Of a stretch of 64,000 nt of DNA, positions 13,195-22,594 are shown piece after piece. Below the pieces are notes generated by a model. It had not been told where the DNA came from, made no database searches, and saw only the letters and a list, made by a program, of their open reading frames with translations. Both the position numbers and the translations under genes were made by a program. Every line of letters begins with the position of its first letter. Position 1 is the first letter of the stretch. The stretch comes from Aquilutibacter rugosus (GTDB taxonomy: Bacteria > Pseudomonadota > Gammaproteobacteria > Xanthomonadales > Xanthomonadaceae). The stretch lies in the NCBI RefSeq assembly GCF_036541335.1, contig NZ_JAZHBO010000002.1, forward strand, positions 1 through 64,000, written 5' to 3'.

Positions 13195-14052
13195 ATGACC
13201 GATTCGAATCCTACGCCGCGGTGGTCGATTCCGCAGATGCACTCGGTCCTGCAATGTATGGCAACGGCCGGTCGCGCCATCCTTGATGTCTACGACAGTG
13301 ATCAGACCGTCATCGCCACGCAAAAGGCCGACCGGTCACCGTTGACTGAGGCTGACCTGGCCTCGCATCGGATTCTTGCTCAGGGCCTTGCCGATTGGGG
13401 CTGGCTGATCCTGAGCGAGGAAGACACCCGCAATCACGCCGCAACGACCCGCTCGCAAGCCGACACGCTGTGGCTCGTTGATCCGCTCGACGGCACCAAG
13501 GAGTTCCTGCGCCGCAGCGGTGAGTTCGCCATCAACGTCGCGCTGGTGCATCAGGGCGAAGTGATCTGGGGCGCCGTGCACGCACCGGTGCTGCAAACCA
13601 CCTGGTTCGGCGGCAAGCATTACGGTGCGTGGCGCATGGATGCCGATGCCGACCCGCGGCAGGCCAGTGCCATAAGAATCGCCGCGCCGGCGCAACGGCC
13701 GGTCCGCATCCTGGCCAGCCGCGACCATCGCGGCGATGGTGAGGCCACAGTACTGGCTCGCCTTGATGCGAGCGAGTGGGGACCTGCAACTTGCATTCAG
13801 CAGGGCTCCGCACTCAAGTACTCCGCGATTGCACAGGGTGATGCCGACTTTATGCTGCGCCTTCATCCGTGCATGGAGTGGGATGTCGCAGCGCCCCAGG
13901 CCATTCTCGAAGCCGCGGGCGGCGCCGTTTTCGATCTCCACGGCCAACCGTTGCGCTACAACCAATCCGAATCTCTGCTCGTCCCTTCGCTCGTTGCGAT
14001 TGGTGATGCGTCCTTGCCCTGGCGTCTCTGGATGGAGCCCGTATCCGCTTGA
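13195..14052 (+). CDS. cysQ: 3'(2'),5'-bisphosphate nucleotidase
   Basis: A 285-residue Mg-dependent phosphatase of the inositol monophosphatase superfamily that removes PAP, the by-product of sulfate assimilation. Metal-site motifs: LSEEDTRNH (Glu) near residue 75, WLVDPLDGTKEFLRRSGEFAIN (D-x-LDGT) near 100, and the second-half MEWDVAAPQAILEAAGG motif. Length fits CysQ (about 246-280). Its TGA overlaps the TTG start of mazG. Confidence 0.93.
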   Translation: MTDSNPTPRWSIPQMHSVLQCMATAGRAILDVYDSDQTVIATQKADRSPLTEADLASHRILAQGLADWGWLILSEEDTRNHAATTRSQADTLWLVDPLDGTKEFLRRSGEFAINVALVHQGEVIWGAVHAPVLQTTWFGGKHYGAWRMDADADPRQASAIRIAAPAQRPVRILASRDHRGDGEATVLARLDASEWGPATCIQQGSALKYSAIAQGDADFMLRLHPCMEWDVAAPQAILEAAGGAVFDLHGQPLRYNQSESLLVPSLVAIGDASLPWRLWMEPVSA

Positions 14053-14834
14053 ATATTCAACGATTGCTCGATGTCATGGCCGCGCTGCGAAACCCGCAGA
14101 CCGGTTGCCCGTGGGATCTGCAGCAGGACTTCAGAACGATCGCGCCGTACACCATCGAAGAAGCGTACGAAGTCGCCGATGCCATCGACCGCAATGACAT
14201 GGCCGATCTGCGTGAGGAGCTTGGCGATCTGCTTCTGCAAGTGGTGTTCCATGCGCAGATGGCACAGGAGCAGAAGGCGTTTGCATTTGACGATGTGGTC
14301 ACCGCCATCGTCGACAAGATGGTGAGCCGCCACCCGCATGTGTTTGGTGCTGAGCACGTCGCCGATGCGCAAGCGCAGACGGAGTTATGGGAACAGCACA
14401 AACAGCGCGAGCGCGAAGCCAAGGGCGAGCAGGATACTTCGGCCTTGGCCGGCGTTACTCGGGGTCTGCCGGAGTGGCAACGTGCGATCAAGCTGCAAAA
14501 GCGCGCTGCGCGATCAGGCTTTGAGTGGCCTTCGACTGAGCCGGTTATCGCCAAACTGCGCGAAGAGCTGAAGGAAGTCGAAGACGAAATTGAGGCGCAA
14601 CGCAACGGCGCTGACAACAAGGATCGAATCGAAGAGGAAGTCGGCGACCTGCTGTTTGTCGCGGTCAATCTGGCACGGCATCTCGAGGTTGATCCCGGTA
14701 CCGCCTTGCGCACGGCGAACCGCAAGTTTGAAACTCGCTTCCGGTCCATGGAAGCATTGGCGAAGGCGCAGGTGAGCGTCTTCAAAGACTTACCGTTGTC
14801 TGAACTCGAGATGATGTGGAACCGCGTCAAATAG
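14049..14834 (+). CDS. mazG: Nucleoside triphosphate pyrophosphohydrolase MazG
   Basis: A 261-residue all-alpha NTP pyrophosphatase that hydrolyses nucleoside triphosphates to monophosphates and affects ppGpp levels. There are two MazG repeats: the first with GCPWDLQQDFRTI and EEAYEVADAI (E-E-x-x-E type), then LREELGDLLLQVVFHAQMA; the second with LREELKEVEDEIE and EEVGDLLFVAVNLAR. The start is TTG at 14049, overlapping cysQ by 4 nt. It restores the usual N terminus (NIQRLLDVMAALRNP), which an ATG start would cut off. Confidence 0.93.
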   Translation: MNIQRLLDVMAALRNPQTGCPWDLQQDFRTIAPYTIEEAYEVADAIDRNDMADLREELGDLLLQVVFHAQMAQEQKAFAFDDVVTAIVDKMVSRHPHVFGAEHVADAQAQTELWEQHKQREREAKGEQDTSALAGVTRGLPEWQRAIKLQKRAARSGFEWPSTEPVIAKLREELKEVEDEIEAQRNGADNKDRIEEEVGDLLFVAVNLARHLEVDPGTALRTANRKFETRFRSMEALAKAQVSVFKDLPLSELEMMWNRVK

Positions 14835-14860
14835 CTTGGTTCAGCGGTGGTTTCAGGATC

Positions 14861-14889
14861 TTGACTAAACTGAACACGATTCATTCATA
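14861..14889 (+). promoter_or_regulatory. Possible sigma-70 promoter of the second two-component operon
   Basis: TTGACT at 14861-14866, a 17 nt spacer and TTCATA at 14884-14889, lying 27 nt before the regulator ATG. The -35 is good and the -10 is weak. Confidence 0.4.
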
Positions 14890-14916
14890 AACATCAAGAC
14901 GAGCACGAGGGACACG

Positions 14917-15624
14917 ATGCAACATACACGCGACGGTGGGCTGGTACTGATTGTTGAGGACAACCGCGATATCAGCGAAATGGTGGGTGAATACCTGGAG
15001 TCCAAGGGATTCGATGTGGACTTTGCCGCCGACGGGGCCGATGGTCTACGGTTGGCCACGGACAATAACTACGACGTAATCATCCTGGATCTGATGCTGC
15101 CGCGCATGGACGGCATGGAAGTGTGTCGCCGCCTGCGTGAGGATGCGCGCAAGGCCACGCCGATCCTGATGCTGACCTCGCGCGATGCGCTCGAGGAGAA
15201 GTTGGATGGTCTGTCAGCCGGCGCCGATGACTACCTGACCAAGCCCTTTGCTGTGCAGGAGCTCGAAGCGCGCCTGCGCGCGATGATCCGCCGTGAGCGC
15301 CGTCAGATCGGTGGGGAACTGCTCAAGGTAGCTGATCTCGAACTCGATCCGTCGTCAATGCGCGCCACGCGTGCCGGCAACGAACTGCAGCTGTCGCCGA
15401 TCGGTCTCAAATTGCTGACCATTCTGATGCGTGAATCGCCACGGGTAGTGAGCCGTCAGGAGATCGAACGCGAGATCTGGGGCAATGCGTTGCCGGATTC
15501 GGATACCTTGCGCAGTCATCTGTACAACGTCCGTAAGGCGGTCGACAAGAACTTTGAGCGTCAGCTGCTGCATACCGTGCAGTCGGCGGGCTATCGCATC
15601 GCGGACGTGCAGACTTCGATTTAA
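14917..15624 (+). CDS. OmpR-family response regulator (second system)
   Basis: A 235-residue regulator with a receiver domain (acidic pair E14-D15, phosphoacceptor Asp58 in ILDLMLPRMDG, TSRD switch, Lys in YLTKPF) and a winged-helix effector ending QSAGYRIADVQ. It is paired with the kinase 24 nt downstream. The receiver has the standard LMLPRMDGMEV of the family, unlike the first regulator's LDWNLPRLEG, so the two systems are not recent duplicates. The following dgkA suggests a role in membrane lipid or envelope homeostasis, as known for ColRS in Pseudomonas; calling it ColR would go beyond the evidence. Confidence 0.92.
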   Translation: MQHTRDGGLVLIVEDNRDISEMVGEYLESKGFDVDFAADGADGLRLATDNNYDVIILDLMLPRMDGMEVCRRLREDARKATPILMLTSRDALEEKLDGLSAGADDYLTKPFAVQELEARLRAMIRRERRQIGGELLKVADLELDPSSMRATRAGNELQLSPIGLKLLTILMRESPRVVSRQEIEREIWGNALPDSDTLRSHLYNVRKAVDKNFERQLLHTVQSAGYRIADVQTSI

Positions 15625-15648
15625 CACACGCCCGATAAGATGTAGGCC

Positions 15649-16968
15649 ATGTCTCAGCGCCTACCTTCGCAAATCCGAACAGTTTTTATCCGCCAGGGCA
15701 TCTTCGGTTGCGCCTTGCTGCTGCTGGCGCTGCTGAGTCTCGCGGTACTGTTCGGCGAGTTCCGCATGCGTCAGGAACTGACAGCCGTAGCCAAACAGGC
15801 GGTTCGGCAGCATGCGGACAACCCCCAGGTTCAGACATACCAGTTCGGTAACGCCGCGGTATTCCTTGCGGCGCCATCGCAAACGGCTGAGCAGCGGTAT
15901 GCCGGGTTTCTGCAAGGAACGCGTTTGCAACCGGGCTTTCAGCAGCGCATGGACGAACAGCTCCGTCCGAACACGACCCCGGGCCTCGATATCAACTGGC
16001 GCCACTTGCGGCTTCAGCTCAACGGCCTGGATGTGTATCTGGTGCGCGATACGCACATTGCCAACCGTAACATGGCGTGGTTTCTTGCCACAGTGGCGCT
16101 CGCGACCATCCTGGCATTCGGACTGGTGACCTGGCAATCGTACTTGGCCGTCAAGCGCGTAATGACGCCGATTCGTGAGCTTTCTGATGCGGTTAATGCG
16201 TGGCGGCCGGGACGACTGGACGATTCGGCCCTGCGCGCTATGGAGCCGCAGGCATCCGCGAGTGTCGAGGCTCGCAATCTGTGGCAGGCGATGTACGGGT
16301 TGGCGCAGCGGATTCGGGCTTTTACACTGCGTGAAAATCAGTTCCTGCGCGATGCCGGTCATGAACTGCGCACGCCACTTACCGTAATTGATATGTCCGT
16401 CGATTCGCTGGAGACGCAATTGTCGGATTTGCCCGCGAGCCGACGTATTCTGCAACGGTTGCGGCAGGCCAGTGGCCGTATTCAGTCCAAACTCGATGCG
16501 CTGATGCTACTCACGCGTGAGAACGAAGTCCGCATGCTGGCCGAACCGTTCGAAGTGCGTGAGTTGGCCGAGCAGCAGATGACCTTAGTGCGCACGCGGT
16601 TTGCTGATCGCGATGTGAAACTGATCCTGGACCCGGGCTCGCCGGTGATCGTGAACGGTACGGCACAGGCCTTCGCGCTAATCATGGAACAGCTGCTTGC
16701 CAATGCGATGCGCTTTACGGCGCAAGGGCTGGTTCGGGTGGAGGTCACGCCCGAATGCGTGAGTGTGCAGGATTCCGGCAGTGGCATGAGTGATGAAGCG
16801 CTCAGCCGCGCCTTCGATCCTTTATTTCGCGAAGATCCGTTCGCCGCCGAGGGGCAGGGCATTGGTCTGACCTTGGTAAGTCAGTTGGCAGAACGGGCCG
16901 GCTGGCATGTCGTTCTGCACAGTGAGCCGGGCAATGGCACGCGTGCCGAGCTCCGATTTAGCCCGTAA
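15649..16968 (+). CDS. Sensor histidine kinase (second system)
   Basis: A 439-residue kinase. TM1 is at about 16-37, then a periplasmic sensor of roughly 105 residues and TM2 at about 142-162. A HAMP linker leads to His238 in RDAGHELRTPLTV. The ATPase core has an N box (QLLANAMRFT), a G1 box VQDSGSGMSDE, an F box AFDPLFRED and a G2 box GQGIGLTLVSQLAE. All catalytic elements look intact. It is co-transcribed with the upstream regulator and probably with dgkA, which begins 75 nt later. The sensor domain shows no recognisable fold, so the signal is unknown. Confidence 0.9.
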   Translation: MSQRLPSQIRTVFIRQGIFGCALLLLALLSLAVLFGEFRMRQELTAVAKQAVRQHADNPQVQTYQFGNAAVFLAAPSQTAEQRYAGFLQGTRLQPGFQQRMDEQLRPNTTPGLDINWRHLRLQLNGLDVYLVRDTHIANRNMAWFLATVALATILAFGLVTWQSYLAVKRVMTPIRELSDAVNAWRPGRLDDSALRAMEPQASASVEARNLWQAMYGLAQRIRAFTLRENQFLRDAGHELRTPLTVIDMSVDSLETQLSDLPASRRILQRLRQASGRIQSKLDALMLLTRENEVRMLAEPFEVRELAEQQMTLVRTRFADRDVKLILDPGSPVIVNGTAQAFALIMEQLLANAMRFTAQGLVRVEVTPECVSVQDSGSGMSDEALSRAFDPLFREDPFAAEGQGIGLTLVSQLAERAGWHVVLHSEPGNGTRAELRFSP

Positions 16969-17043
16969 AGCGGGCCGGTGGCGGCGCTCACCCGGGTAAA
17001 TGTGGCAAAATCTGCGCTGGATTCTGAATTGGACAATACCCAG

Positions 17044-17421
17044 ATGGCAGATGAGTACGGACACTTGCCGCGCAGTCCGCAGCGCATCATCAAGGCCGCC
17101 AGATGGTCCTTTCAGGGCCTCAAAGCCGCCTGGTTGCACGAGTCCTCGTTCCGTCTCGAGTGCTATCTGGCAGCGGTGCTGACTCCGGTGGCGATCTGGC
17201 TCGGTGAGACACCGGTCGAACGCGTACTGATGATCGGTTCGATACTGCTGGTTCTGAGCATGGAATTGGCCAATTCCGCAGTTGAGGCCGTGATCGGCCG
17301 CTACGGTGACGATTTTCACGAACTCGCCGGGCGGGCCAAGGACATGGGCTCCGCCGCGGTTTTTGTGCTGATGATGAACGTGCTGGTCACGTGGGGCCTG
17401 ATCCTGCTTCCGCGCATTTGA
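17044..17421 (+). CDS. dgkA: Diacylglycerol kinase
   Basis: A 125-residue integral membrane kinase of the small prokaryotic type with three membrane segments, phosphorylating diacylglycerol to phosphatidic acid. The signature ELANSAVEAVIGRYGDDFHELAGRAKDMGSAAV contains the catalytic glutamates. E. coli DgkA has 121 residues. ATG at 17044 is chosen because the protein then begins MADEYGHLP just before the amphipathic helix; the upstream in-frame extension looks non-coding. EptA releases diacylglycerol when it uses phosphatidylethanolamine, so DgkA could recycle the product of the eptA gene 10 kb away. Confidence 0.95.
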   Translation: MADEYGHLPRSPQRIIKAARWSFQGLKAAWLHESSFRLECYLAAVLTPVAIWLGETPVERVLMIGSILLVLSMELANSAVEAVIGRYGDDFHELAGRAKDMGSAAVFVLMMNVLVTWGLILLPRI

Positions 17422-17454
17422 TAAAGTAACTACTGAATTTTTTAAGGAGAAGTT

Positions 17455-18195
17455 GTGCTTGAGCTGTTGACCGATCCGCAAGCGTGGATCCTGCTGATTA
17501 CCCTGGCCTCCATCGAAATTGTGCTGGGCATCGACAATTTGGTGTTTATCTCCATTGCTGTCAGCCACCTGGAGCCCGTCCAGCGCGAACGAGCCCGCCG
17601 TTTCGGTATCGCCGCTGCCTGCGTGACCCGCATTCTGCTGCTGCTGTCGCTGGCCTGGCTGGCGAACCAGACCCATGATCTGTTTACCTTTATGGGTCGC
17701 GGCTTTTCAACCCGTGATCTCGTACTGATTTTCGGCGGCATATTCCTGATTTATAAGGGCATTGCCGAAATCAAGGATCTGATCATCGGTGAGCCTGAAG
17801 AGGCGGACATCCACACCAAGCCAAAGGCTACATTCTGGACTGTGATTGCGCAGATCGCCGTGATCGATATCGTGTTCTCGCTGGACTCGGTGATCGCCGC
17901 GGTCGGCATGGCGTCCGAGTATCAGATCATTATGGTTGCGGCCATTCTGTCGGCGGTTGGTGTGATGCTGCTTGCCTCCAAGCCGCTGGGTAACCTGATT
18001 GACAATAACCCCACCATCAAGATGCTGGCCTTGGCCTTTATTGTGCTGATCGGCGCCTATCTGCTGCTCGACGGCTTTGGCCTGCACATCGGCAAGGGCT
18101 ATATCTACGGCTCAATGGGCTTCTCCGCCGCTGTCGAGGCCCTGAATATTTGGGCCCGTCGCCGCCGTGAGGCCAAATCCATCGCGTCGAGTTAA
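17455..18195 (+). CDS. TerC/Alx-family membrane protein
   Basis: A 246-residue protein with about seven membrane helices and the two TerC motifs: EIVLGIDNLVFISIAVSHL near residue 20 and IDIVFSLDSVIAAVGMA near 140, in which paired Asp residues are thought to bind metal. Relatives are manganese exporters (Alx, MeeY-type) or tellurite-resistance proteins. The start is GTG at 17455 with a good AAGGAGA 5 nt upstream. Only 33 nt follow dgkA, so it may belong to the same transcript; there is no room for a yybP-ykoY riboswitch. Metal specificity is not determined. Confidence 0.9.
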   Translation: MLELLTDPQAWILLITLASIEIVLGIDNLVFISIAVSHLEPVQRERARRFGIAAACVTRILLLLSLAWLANQTHDLFTFMGRGFSTRDLVLIFGGIFLIYKGIAEIKDLIIGEPEEADIHTKPKATFWTVIAQIAVIDIVFSLDSVIAAVGMASEYQIIMVAAILSAVGVMLLASKPLGNLIDNNPTIKMLALAFIVLIGAYLLLDGFGLHIGKGYIYGSMGFSAAVEALNIWARRRREAKSIASS

Positions 18196-18249
18196 TCCGC
18201 TCGGCTGTACACTGTTTCTGTCACCACCCGTTTTCTCCCGGAGAGTTCC

Positions 18250-18894
18250 ATGCGTAAGATTCTGATGTTGCTGACGGCGGTCGTGATGGCCAGCCTGCTC
18301 AGCGGATGCGGTTACAACACCATCATCCAAAAAGATGAGGCCGTTAAAGCCTCGTGGTCGCAGGTCATCAACGTTTACAAGCGTCGTGCCGACCTCATTC
18401 CCAATCTGGTCAACACCGTCAAAGGTTATGCCGCGCACGAGCAAAGCGTTCTGACTCAAGTGACCGAAGCGCGTGCCAAGGTCGGTTCGATCAACGTCAA
18501 TGCCGATGATCCGGCTTCGCTGAAAGCCTTCCAGGAAGCACAAACCGGCCTGCAATCGGCAATCGGTCGCCTGATGATGGTGTCTGAAAACTATCCGCAA
18601 CTGAAGGCGGATCAGGGCTTCCTGCAACTGCAGGCACAACTCGAAGGCACGGAAAACCGCATCACGGTTGAACGTCAGCGCTATATCGAGACCGTGCAGG
18701 ATTACAACACCTACATCCGTTCGTTCCCGCAGAACATTGTGGCCATGATTTTCGGCTACAAGGCCAAGCCGAACTTTACGGTTGAGAACGAAGCACAAAT
18801 CCAACAGGCACCGGCCGTTGATTTCGGAACCGGCGCGGTTCCTGCCACGCCGGCACCGCAAGCACAGCAACCGGCCCCGGCGCCTGCCCAATAA
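18250..18894 (+). CDS. LemA family lipoprotein
   Basis: A 214-residue protein with a lipoprotein signal (MRKILMLLTAVVMASLLSGC, lipobox LSGC with Cys20) and the LemA core: ASWSQVINVYKRRADLIPNLVNTVKGYA, then long helices with QRYIETVQDYNTYIRSFPQNIVAMIFGYKAKPNF. The Pro/Ala/Gln-rich tail after residue 190 is variable. LemA proteins are often encoded beside TPM-domain proteins, as here. Their molecular role is unclear, with proposals of envelope stress or protease links. GGAGAG lies 4 nt before the ATG. Confidence 0.93.
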   Translation: MRKILMLLTAVVMASLLSGCGYNTIIQKDEAVKASWSQVINVYKRRADLIPNLVNTVKGYAAHEQSVLTQVTEARAKVGSINVNADDPASLKAFQEAQTGLQSAIGRLMMVSENYPQLKADQGFLQLQAQLEGTENRITVERQRYIETVQDYNTYIRSFPQNIVAMIFGYKAKPNFTVENEAQIQQAPAVDFGTGAVPATPAPQAQQPAPAPAQ

Positions 18895-18919
18895 ATCGGG
18901 TCGTAGAGGCTAAGCCGCC

Positions 18920-19864
18920 ATGCGCGACTTCATTGCGCCTCGCCAGCAAGCCACAGTCATGACCGGCAAGGTTGTGCTGTGGCTTGTCTTGCTGTTGGCT
19001 GCCTGTTTTTCCTTAACGGTCCGAGCGCAGCAGGCGCTGGCACCGATCCCGCCTCTGAGCGGGCCTGTCATTGATACCACGGCCACCTTGGATGCGGCCA
19101 CGGTCGATCGCCTTACGCAACAGTCCTTGTCCTTGCAGAAACGCAAGGGTTCGCAGTTGCAGGTGCTGGTGATTCCGACCACACAGCCCGAAGACATCGC
19201 GCAATACAGCGTTCGCGCGTTTGAGCAGTACCGAATTGGCCGTGAAAAGGTCGATGACGGTATTCTGCTGGTCGTCGCTAAAGACGATCGCCGCGTCCAC
19301 ATCGAAGTGGGTTACGGCCTTGAGGGTGCCATCCCCGACGCCACGGCTAGCCGTGTCATTCAGGAGTACCTGGTGCCCAAGTTCCGCGCGGGTGATTTCG
19401 CCGGCGGTATCGAAGAGGCCACCGACACTCTCGTCAAACTGATTGATGGCGAGACCTTGCCGCAACCGATGGTGGCTGAGACCTCCAACCGTAGCCCTGA
19501 TGTCATGCAGGCGCTGATGCTGGCGGTGATGGCAGCGGTCCTAATTCGTATTTTTCTAGGTTGGTTGCCGGGCTTGCTGCGCTATCCGCTCTCCATGGGC
19601 GCCGCGGGTTTTCTCGCGTTCGGTGCCTCGCAGTTGCTCGGCATTGGTCTGCTGGGCGTGCTGATCGGATTTATTGTCCAGCTGTTTCTAGGTGGCGGCG
19701 GTGGTCGGTTTGCCAAGCACCATGACTGGGGCAACTTCCCGCCAATGTCCGGTGGGTGGGGCGGTGGCGGCGGCTTCGGTGGTGGCGGTGGCTTCGGCGG
19801 CGGTGGCGGCTGGGGCGGCGGCGGTGGCATGAGTGGAGGCGGTGGCGCCTCGGGGAGCTGGTAA
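18920..19864 (+). CDS. TPM-domain protein with glycine-rich tail (YgcG family)
   Basis: A 314-residue envelope protein. The signal peptide covers about 1-36 from the first ATG (or starts at the second, MTGKVVLWLV, at 18959). The TPM domain (about 45-175) has VIDTTATLDAATVDRLTQQ, QLQVLVIPTTQPEDIAQYS and DGILLVVAKDDRRVHIEVGYGLEGAIPD. A membrane region at about 195-260 is followed by a tail of GGGGGFGG-type repeats ending GGGASGSW. This order matches the YgcG/TPM_phosphatase family found beside LemA. The tail is low-complexity, and its repeated codons (19750-19860) are not a separate element. Confidence 0.9.
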   Translation: MRDFIAPRQQATVMTGKVVLWLVLLLAACFSLTVRAQQALAPIPPLSGPVIDTTATLDAATVDRLTQQSLSLQKRKGSQLQVLVIPTTQPEDIAQYSVRAFEQYRIGREKVDDGILLVVAKDDRRVHIEVGYGLEGAIPDATASRVIQEYLVPKFRAGDFAGGIEEATDTLVKLIDGETLPQPMVAETSNRSPDVMQALMLAVMAAVLIRIFLGWLPGLLRYPLSMGAAGFLAFGASQLLGIGLLGVLIGFIVQLFLGGGGGRFAKHHDWGNFPPMSGGWGGGGGFGGGGGFGGGGGWGGGGGMSGGGGASGSW

Positions 19865-20355
19865 TGCCTAGATGGCTGCAAAACCTATTCGCCATGCCGG
19901 TGTCAGCGATGATTCCGGCCGAGGACATGCAACGCATCGCCGATGTCATCACCGAATGCGAGACGCTTCACAATGGTCAGATCTGTTTCGCGATCGAACG
20001 GTCCTTAGGCCTCGGCAATGTCATGCGCGGTATGACGGCGCGGGATCGGGCCCATCAGGTGTTTTCGCACTTGCGGGTGTGGGATACCTCGCGCAACAGC
20101 GGCGTCCTGCTGTACATGCTGACCGCCGAACACCGCATTGAAATCGTTGCCGACCGCGGTTACCACGAGGTCGTCAGCGGCGAACAGTGGCGCGGCATCT
20201 GTCAGTTGCTCGAAGAGCGCCTGCATCAGAACGAGGGCGCCGATGCGGTCATTGCCGCCATTCGACAACTGTCCGAGTTGGCTGAGCTCGAGTTTCCGCG
20301 CGTTCCCAGCGATGTCATTGACAATGAGCTGTCCAACGCACCCTTCGTACTTTAA
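19864..20355 (+). CDS. Second TPM-domain protein, cytoplasmic form
   Basis: A 163-residue protein without signal peptide or tail, sharing the TPM fold: IADVITECETLHNGQICFAIER, then NSGVLLYMLTAEHRIEIVADRGYHEVVSGEQW. Its ATG overlaps the upstream stop (TAATG), so it is translationally coupled to the first TPM protein. The LemA - TPM with tail - short TPM trio is a recurrent arrangement in proteobacteria. Function is unknown. The longer in-frame extension upstream is a shadow of the glycine-rich tail. Confidence 0.87.
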   Translation: MPRWLQNLFAMPVSAMIPAEDMQRIADVITECETLHNGQICFAIERSLGLGNVMRGMTARDRAHQVFSHLRVWDTSRNSGVLLYMLTAEHRIEIVADRGYHEVVSGEQWRGICQLLEERLHQNEGADAVIAAIRQLSELAELEFPRVPSDVIDNELSNAPFVL

Positions 20356-20382
20356 GTATTTCTGTAGTTTCCGGATTTCCAA

Positions 20383-21246
20383 ATGATTGCACTGCACGAC
20401 GCCGACCCGATTGCCTTCCAACTCGGCCCTGTACAGGTGCATTGGTACGGGCTCATGTACTTGCTCGGCTTTGCCGTTGCGCTGTGGCTAGGCACGCGCC
20501 GTGTGCGCCAGGGCCGATTGCCGGGCGTCTCGACCGAGGCCTTCGGTGACTTGCTGTTCTACGGCATGCTGGGTGTCATCCTCGGCGGCCGCATCGGGTA
20601 CATCCTGTTTTACGTGTTCGGTGATTTCCTGCAGGATCCGCTGATGCTGTTTCGCATCAAAGAGGGCGGCATGAGTTTTCACGGCGGCCTGCTGGGTGTG
20701 CTGCTGGCCATCTGGATCTGGTCGCGCAAGCATCGTACGCACTTCATGGACACGGTTGATTTTGTGGCGCCGCTGGTACCGCCGGGCCTGGGTTTTGGCC
20801 GCATCGGCAATTACATCAACGGCGAGTTGTGGGGCAAGCTCACCAGGGCCGACTGGGGCGTGATTTTTCCGACCGCGCCGGAGCTGGCCGGGAAACCGCT
20901 GCCGCTGATCCGACAGGAGTACGCGCAGGGTGCGCTAAATGCCTTCGCGCGGCATCCGTCGCAGCTGTATCAGGCACTGCTCGAGGGCCTGGCAATGTTT
21001 GTCGTGCTGTGGTTCTACTCGCGCAAGCCACGCCCGCGTTATGCAGTCGCGGGTCTGTTTGCGTTGCTGTATGGCGTGTTCCGTTTTGCCGTCGAGTTCG
21101 TGCGCTTACCCGACAGCCAGCTCGGCTATCTGGCATTCGGCTGGTTGACCATGGGTCAGCTGCTCAGCGTGCCGCTGATTCTGTTCGGTATCGCGTTGCT
21201 GTGGCTGTCGCGTCGTAGCCCCACCTTGCAGCCCCAACTCGCATGA
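20383..21246 (+). CDS. lgt: Prolipoprotein diacylglyceryl transferase
   Basis: A 287-residue inner-membrane enzyme adding diacylglycerol from phosphatidylglycerol to the lipobox cysteine of prolipoproteins. Conserved blocks: [11 protein letters not shown] (with the essential Tyr-Gly region), [22 protein letters not shown] (essential His), the Lgt signature [18 protein letters not shown] with catalytic Arg, and [12 protein letters not shown]. It is followed by thyA with an ATGA overlap, the lgt-thyA pair known throughout Proteobacteria. Clients in this window include LemA. Confidence 0.97.
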   Translation: MIALHDADPIAFQLGPVQVHWYGLMYLLGFAVALWLGTRRVRQGRLPGVSTEAFGDLLFYGMLGVILGGRIGYILFYVFGDFLQDPLMLFRIKEGGMSFHGGLLGVLLAIWIWSRKHRTHFMDTVDFVAPLVPPGLGFGRIGNYINGELWGKLTRADWGVIFPTAPELAGKPLPLIRQEYAQGALNAFARHPSQLYQALLEGLAMFVVLWFYSRKPRPRYAVAGLFALLYGVFRFAVEFVRLPDSQLGYLAFGWLTMGQLLSVPLILFGIALLWLSRRSPTLQPQLA

Positions 21247-22037
21247 AGGCTTATCTCGATCTGCTGCGCCACGTTCTGGAGCAGGGCACCGATAAGGAAG
21301 ACCGCACCGGCACCGGCACCCGTAGCGTCTTCGGCGCGCAAATGCGCTTTGACCTGCGCCAAGGCTTTCCGCTGGTCACCACAAAGAAGCTGCACCTGCG
21401 TTCGATCATCCATGAGCTGCTGTGGTTCCTGAAAGGCGAGACCAACATTGCGTATCTGCGTGACAACAAGGTCTCCATCTGGGACGAGTGGGCGGACGCC
21501 GACGGCGAACTGGGCCCCGTGTACGGCAAGCAATGGCGCCAATGGGAAACGGTCGATGGCCGCGTCATTGATCAGATCCGATGGGTTGTCGATGAGATCC
21601 GTCGCAATCCCGATTCGCGTCGTCTGGTAGTGTCGGCCTGGAACGTCGGTGAGCTCGACAAGATGGCATTGATGCCGTGTCACACCATGTTTCAGTTCTA
21701 CGTGGCACAGGGAAGACTCAGCTGCCAGCTGTATCAGCGCAGTGGCGATATCTTCTTGGGCGTGCCGTTCAATATCGCATCGTACGCCTTGCTCACGCAC
21801 ATGGTGGCGCAAGCCTGCGGACTGGAGCCCGGTGATTTCGTTCACACCCTGGGCGATGCGCATCTGTACAACAATCATTTCGAGCAGGCGCACGAGCAGC
21901 TGTCTCGTACACCGCGTCCGTTGCCGACCCTGCGGCTGAATCCCGATGTCACCGATCTGTTTGCCTTTACGTACGATGACATTGCCATCGAAGGATACGA
22001 TCCATGCCCCGCGATCAAAGCGCCGGTGGCTGTGTGA
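21243..22037 (+). CDS. thyA: Thymidylate synthase
   Basis: A 264-residue enzyme methylating dUMP to dTMP with methylene-tetrahydrofolate, the same length as E. coli ThyA. Visible motifs: [19 protein letters not shown], the catalytic cysteine in [37 protein letters not shown] and HLYNNHFEQ. The C terminus ends KAPVAV as in E. coli. It is coupled to lgt upstream and followed by folA, which regenerates the folate cofactor. Confidence 0.98.
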   Translation: MKAYLDLLRHVLEQGTDKEDRTGTGTRSVFGAQMRFDLRQGFPLVTTKKLHLRSIIHELLWFLKGETNIAYLRDNKVSIWDEWADADGELGPVYGKQWRQWETVDGRVIDQIRWVVDEIRRNPDSRRLVVSAWNVGELDKMALMPCHTMFQFYVAQGRLSCQLYQRSGDIFLGVPFNIASYALLTHMVAQACGLEPGDFVHTLGDAHLYNNHFEQAHEQLSRTPRPLPTLRLNPDVTDLFAFTYDDIAIEGYDPCPAIKAPVAV

Positions 22038-22546
22038 GCGTAGCGACCGACGCGCGACCACGGATTGCACTGATTGCTGCCGTCGATCGTCAGCTCGGAC
22101 TGGGTAAAGACAACACGCTGGTCTGGCATCTGCCCGAGGACCTGCGTCGCTTCAAACAGCTGACGATGGGCGCGACCCTGCTGATGGGGCGCAAGACGGC
22201 CGAGAGCCTCGGACGCGCATTGCCTGGCCGTACCAATCTGGTGCTGACCCGCAGTGGCCAAGTGCCGTACGCCGGCATGCAAGCCGTAACTAGCCTGCAA
22301 GATGCGTTGGAGCAGACGAATGGCGAACGACTATGGGTCATCGGCGGCGGCGAGATTTATCGCCTGGCCCTGCCATTGGCCGATGAGATTCATCTGACCC
22401 GTGTTGACGCCGAGTTCGATGTGGACACATGGTTCCCGCCCATCGCCAAAGACGAATGGCAGACGGTCGAGTCAGAGCATTATCCCGCCGGCGCTGAGCG
22501 CAAGCTGGGTTTTTCACTGATTACGCTAAGACGCGTTACGAACTAA
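22004..22546 (+). CDS. folA: Dihydrofolate reductase
   Basis: A 180-residue NADPH-dependent reductase. Motifs: [30 protein letters not shown] (Met20 loop and the Asp27-equivalent acidic residue), [26 protein letters not shown] and [27 protein letters not shown] 22004 has AAGGA 8 nt upstream but lies 34 nt inside thyA. GTG at 22034 overlaps the thyA stop as GTGA and gives a 170-residue protein nearer the family length. Either could be the true start. Confidence 0.95.
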   Translation: MPRDQSAGGCVSVATDARPRIALIAAVDRQLGLGKDNTLVWHLPEDLRRFKQLTMGATLLMGRKTAESLGRALPGRTNLVLTRSGQVPYAGMQAVTSLQDALEQTNGERLWVIGGGEIYRLALPLADEIHLTRVDAEFDVDTWFPPIAKDEWQTVESEHYPAGAERKLGFSLITLRRVTN

Positions 22547-22594
22547 CGCGCGCGTCCGGCCCCGAGCAGTCGCGGCCTTTATTGCACTCGCCGA

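Noticed and set aside
14840..14856. TTCAG direct repeat (12 nt period) upstream of the second regulator's promoter
   Set aside because: Only five bases are repeated and the period is not a clean helical turn; too weak to call an operator.
17422..17454. Possible manganese (yybP-ykoY) riboswitch before the TerC gene
   Set aside because: The gap after dgkA is 33 nt and holds only a ribosome binding site.
19750..19862. Tandem GGTGGC-type repeats that could suggest a repeat array
   Set aside because: They encode the glycine-rich tail of the TPM protein and have no spacers, so they are neither CRISPR nor a mobile element.
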